Below are positions 11,664 to 13,142 of a stretch of DNA of 13,142 nucleotides, in pieces. The stretch covers positions 1-13,142 of the forward strand of contig JACQUS010000073.1 in assembly GCA_016210125.1 (NCBI GenBank), given 5' to 3'. The first letter of the stretch is position 1. Each line of letters opens with the position of its first letter. Position numbers and translations under genes: made by a program. The notes beneath the pieces are model-generated. The model was given only the letters and a program-made list of their open reading frames with translations. It had not been told where the DNA came from and searched no databases. The stretch comes from Chloroflexota bacterium (GTDB lineage: Bacteria > Chloroflexota > UBA6077 > FW602-bin22 > JACQUS01).

Positions 11664-12806
11664 GTGGGTCGAGGGTCGAGCGGCGTCTGGCGCTGGTGGC
11701 TAGCGGCGGCGGCCCTGGCCCTCCTGGCCACGACCTGGGCTTCGGCGTCGCAGGCTCAGGCTCCGGCGCCGGGCGGGTGGACACGCGTCGAGAGCGGATC
11801 CGACGTCGACCTCTACGACGTGCACTTTCCCAGCCCGGAGGTCGGCTACGCCGTCGGCGACCAGCGCACGATCCTCCGCACGGCCGACCGCGGCGCCACC
11901 TGGACCGTTCAGGGCTTCCGCGGCCCGCGCCGGTTCTGGTCGGTGCGCGCGCTGACCGACACGCATGCCTGGGCGGCAGGTGACCAGGGCGAGATCGTAA
12001 TGACGACCACCGGTGGGTCCGACTGGCAGACGTCGGTGACCGACACCAACTTCGCCTGGCAGGCGCTGTCGTTGGTGAGCTACCCCGAAAATCCGACGGG
12101 CATCCAGTACAGCCTCGTCGTCGGCGCGCAGGCCATCGGCCGCTCGACAGACGTCCTCGGAAGGAGCTGGCGGATACCGGTCAACTTTCCCCCGGCCGGC
12201 GGCCTGTCACAGCCGAACCTCTATGGCGCGGACGTGCGCAGTGGCACTGTCGGCGTCGTCGTAGGTGAGCGCGCCATCTATTACCGCACCGCAGACGGCT
12301 CGTGGAGCGGCTCGAGCTATCCCGAGGTGCTCTACGGCGTGCATCTCGTTGACGAGACGACCGGCTGGGTGGTCGGCACGAATGGCACGATCCTGAAGAC
12401 CGCCGACGCCGGCGCGAACTGGACGGCGCAGCCCTCGGGAACGACGGCCACGCTCTACGACGTGCACTTCGTCGACGCGCTGCGCGGCTGGGTCGTCGGC
12501 GCCGGTGGGACGATCCTGGCCACGCGCGACGGCGGCGCCACCTGGGTCCCGCAGGAGAGCGTGGTGAGCGCTGACCTGCGCGGCGTATGGTTCACGGGCG
12601 TCGACGAGGGCTGGGTCGTCGGCGGCGGCGGCGTGATCCTGCGCACGACGACGGGCGGGCGGCCGGCCGCCGCGCCCGTCCCCACGGCCACGGCGACACT
12701 CCCCGGCGAGATCAGGCCAGCGCCAACGCCCACGGCGACGCCGGCGGTGCCGCGCCTCTGGCGCATCTACTTGCCCAGCGCCTTCCGCACCTTCAAGGGG
12801 CCATAG
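11664..12806 (+). CDS. Secreted Ycf48-like beta-propeller protein with Pro/Thr tail
   Basis: 380 residues from GTG 11664. An N-terminal signal peptide is clear: basic start, hydrophobic 'WWLAAAALALLATTWASA', then 'SQAQA' before the mature part. The body consists of repeated propeller blades of the Ycf48/BNR type, at least six: 'GYAVGDQRTILRTADRGATW', 'AWAAGDQGEIVMTTTGGSDW', 'GVVVGERAIYYRTADGSW', 'GWVVGTNGTILKTADAGANW', 'GWVVGAGGTILATRDGGATW', 'GWVVGGGGVILRTTTGG'. A Pro/Thr/Ala-rich linker and a terminal 'RLWRIYLPSAFRTF' follow. In cyanobacteria Ycf48 assists photosystem II assembly; no photosynthesis gene is near, so here it is a cell-surface or secreted propeller of unknown role. The ending resembles tails of other Chloroflexota secreted proteins and might be an anchoring or sorting signal. 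It is divergent from flgB, so a shared control region is possible. Confidence 0.88.
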   Translation: MGRGSSGVWRWWLAAAALALLATTWASASQAQAPAPGGWTRVESGSDVDLYDVHFPSPEVGYAVGDQRTILRTADRGATWTVQGFRGPRRFWSVRALTDTHAWAAGDQGEIVMTTTGGSDWQTSVTDTNFAWQALSLVSYPENPTGIQYSLVVGAQAIGRSTDVLGRSWRIPVNFPPAGGLSQPNLYGADVRSGTVGVVVGERAIYYRTADGSWSGSSYPEVLYGVHLVDETTGWVVGTNGTILKTADAGANWTAQPSGTTATLYDVHFVDALRGWVVGAGGTILATRDGGATWVPQESVVSADLRGVWFTGVDEGWVVGGGGVILRTTTGGRPAAAPVPTATATLPGEIRPAPTPTATPAVPRLWRIYLPSAFRTFKGP

Positions 12807-12850
12807 GACCGGTTCGCTTAGGAGCCCACCGCACTCCGCCGCGAGCGCTT

Positions 12851-12866
12851 GCGCCTTCGTAGGCGC
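12851..12866 (+). terminator. Weak hairpin after the Ycf48-like gene
   Basis: GCGCCT and AGGCGC pair around TCGT, 45 bases after the stop at 12806. There is no T-run, so termination is only a guess. Confidence 0.25.
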
Positions 12867-13015
12867 GACGCCAGCGATGAATGAAAAGCGGCTGCGCCGC
12901 GGGGGATAGGCCTCACCCCCCGGCCCCCTCTCCAGCGCGGCTGGAGAGGGGGAGCAGGGCGGGCCGGGAGTCCAGACGGGGCGAAGCCCCCTCTGAGAAC
13001 CTCTTTGGGGTGGGG
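12865..13015 (-). repeat. Dispersed hairpin element, copy 3 (extended, reverse)
   Basis: Read on the minus strand it has the same order as copies 1 and 2: CCCCACCCCA (13006-13015), a GGGGCTTCGCCCC hairpin with one mismatch (12973-12995), a perfect 13-base-arm stem (12940-12952 with 12924-12936, loop of 3 bases), GGGGGGTGAGG (ending at 12911), then the extension with CAGCCGC, TTTC, CATCGC and GCGTC shared with copy 2, to about 12865. Confidence 0.8.
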
Positions 13016-13051
13016 CAGGGCAGACACCCAGAAGGGTATTGTCACAGGAGT

Positions 13052-13077
13052 GCAGAGGTCGCCCTGGCGACCTCTGC
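13052..13077. terminator. 26-base perfect hairpin
   Basis: GCAGAGGTCGCC and its exact complement flank CT. It is about 245 bases after the nearest stop, too far to be an obvious terminator of the propeller gene, and more likely serves a gene beyond the window or is another repeat. Confidence 0.4.
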
Positions 13078-13142
13078 CGGAGTTTGGGCTGTCCCCACCT
13101 GCGACGTGAGGCGGGGCAACCCGCTGCTACGCCAGCCCGAGC

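Larger units (their letters stand above)
12807..13142. other. Noncoding tail of the window
   Basis: 336 bases with no credible gene. It holds a small hairpin (12851-12866), a third copy of the dispersed element in reverse orientation (12865-13015) and a separate 26-base hairpin (13052-13077). Beyond 13078 I see nothing. Confidence 0.7.

Overview
The window is very GC-rich and densely coded. It reads as a chromosomal segment of a flagellated bacterium, most likely a member of the Chloroflexota (Thermomicrobia-like). The taxonomic call is inference. It rests on GC-rich codon use, flagellar proteins of the Gram-positive/Bacillus type (short FlgD, a TIGR02530-type protein, a YlqG/FhlB-like pair), and a secreted beta-propeller ending in a Pro/Thr linker plus an 'IYLP' tail, a style common in Chloroflexota secreted proteins. 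No RNA genes, CRISPR arrays, transposases or prophage genes were seen.

Layout. (1) 1-1370, plus strand: the 3' part of a formimino-THF cyclodeaminase / methenyl-THF cyclohydrolase family gene (FchA/FTCD_C), translationally overlapped with folD. The two form a one-carbon folate unit. This FolD has Ile where the cyclohydrolase lysine is expected, so the FchA-family neighbour may supply that step. (2) 1367-4403, minus strand: a three-gene unit read as a second FliK-like protein (YlqG type, apparently with a CTG start), an FhlB-like orphan C-terminal domain of FlhB, and an HD-GYP cyclic-di-GMP phosphodiesterase. (3) 4404-5196: a long divergent intergenic region with short direct and inverted repeats, a complete copy of a dispersed hairpin element and the mgtE leader. 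(4) 5197-6564, plus strand: mgtE, a magnesium channel/transporter. (5) 6565-6714: a convergent spacer with a 33-bp near-perfect palindrome. (6) 6715-11459, minus strand: a compact flagellar rod-hook operon, flgB-fliE-fliK-flgD-TIGR02530-flgE. flgC and the fliF-fliJ block normally found inside such operons are absent here. (7) 11664-12806, plus strand: a secreted Ycf48-like beta-propeller, divergent from flgB. (8) 12807-13142: noncoding, with another copy of the dispersed element and a separate long hairpin.

How the genes work together: the flagellar operon encodes proximal rod (FlgB), rod-MS ring adapter (FliE), hook ruler (FliK), hook cap (FlgD) and hook (FlgE). The YlqG/FhlB pair probably acts on the substrate-specificity switch of the same export machine, and the HD-GYP protein links this to cyclic-di-GMP. 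The main signals beyond ordinary annotation are the FolD active-site substitution beside FchA, the CTG start of the YlqG-like gene, and a three-copy intergenic element whose long stem is kept paired in every copy although its sequence differs.
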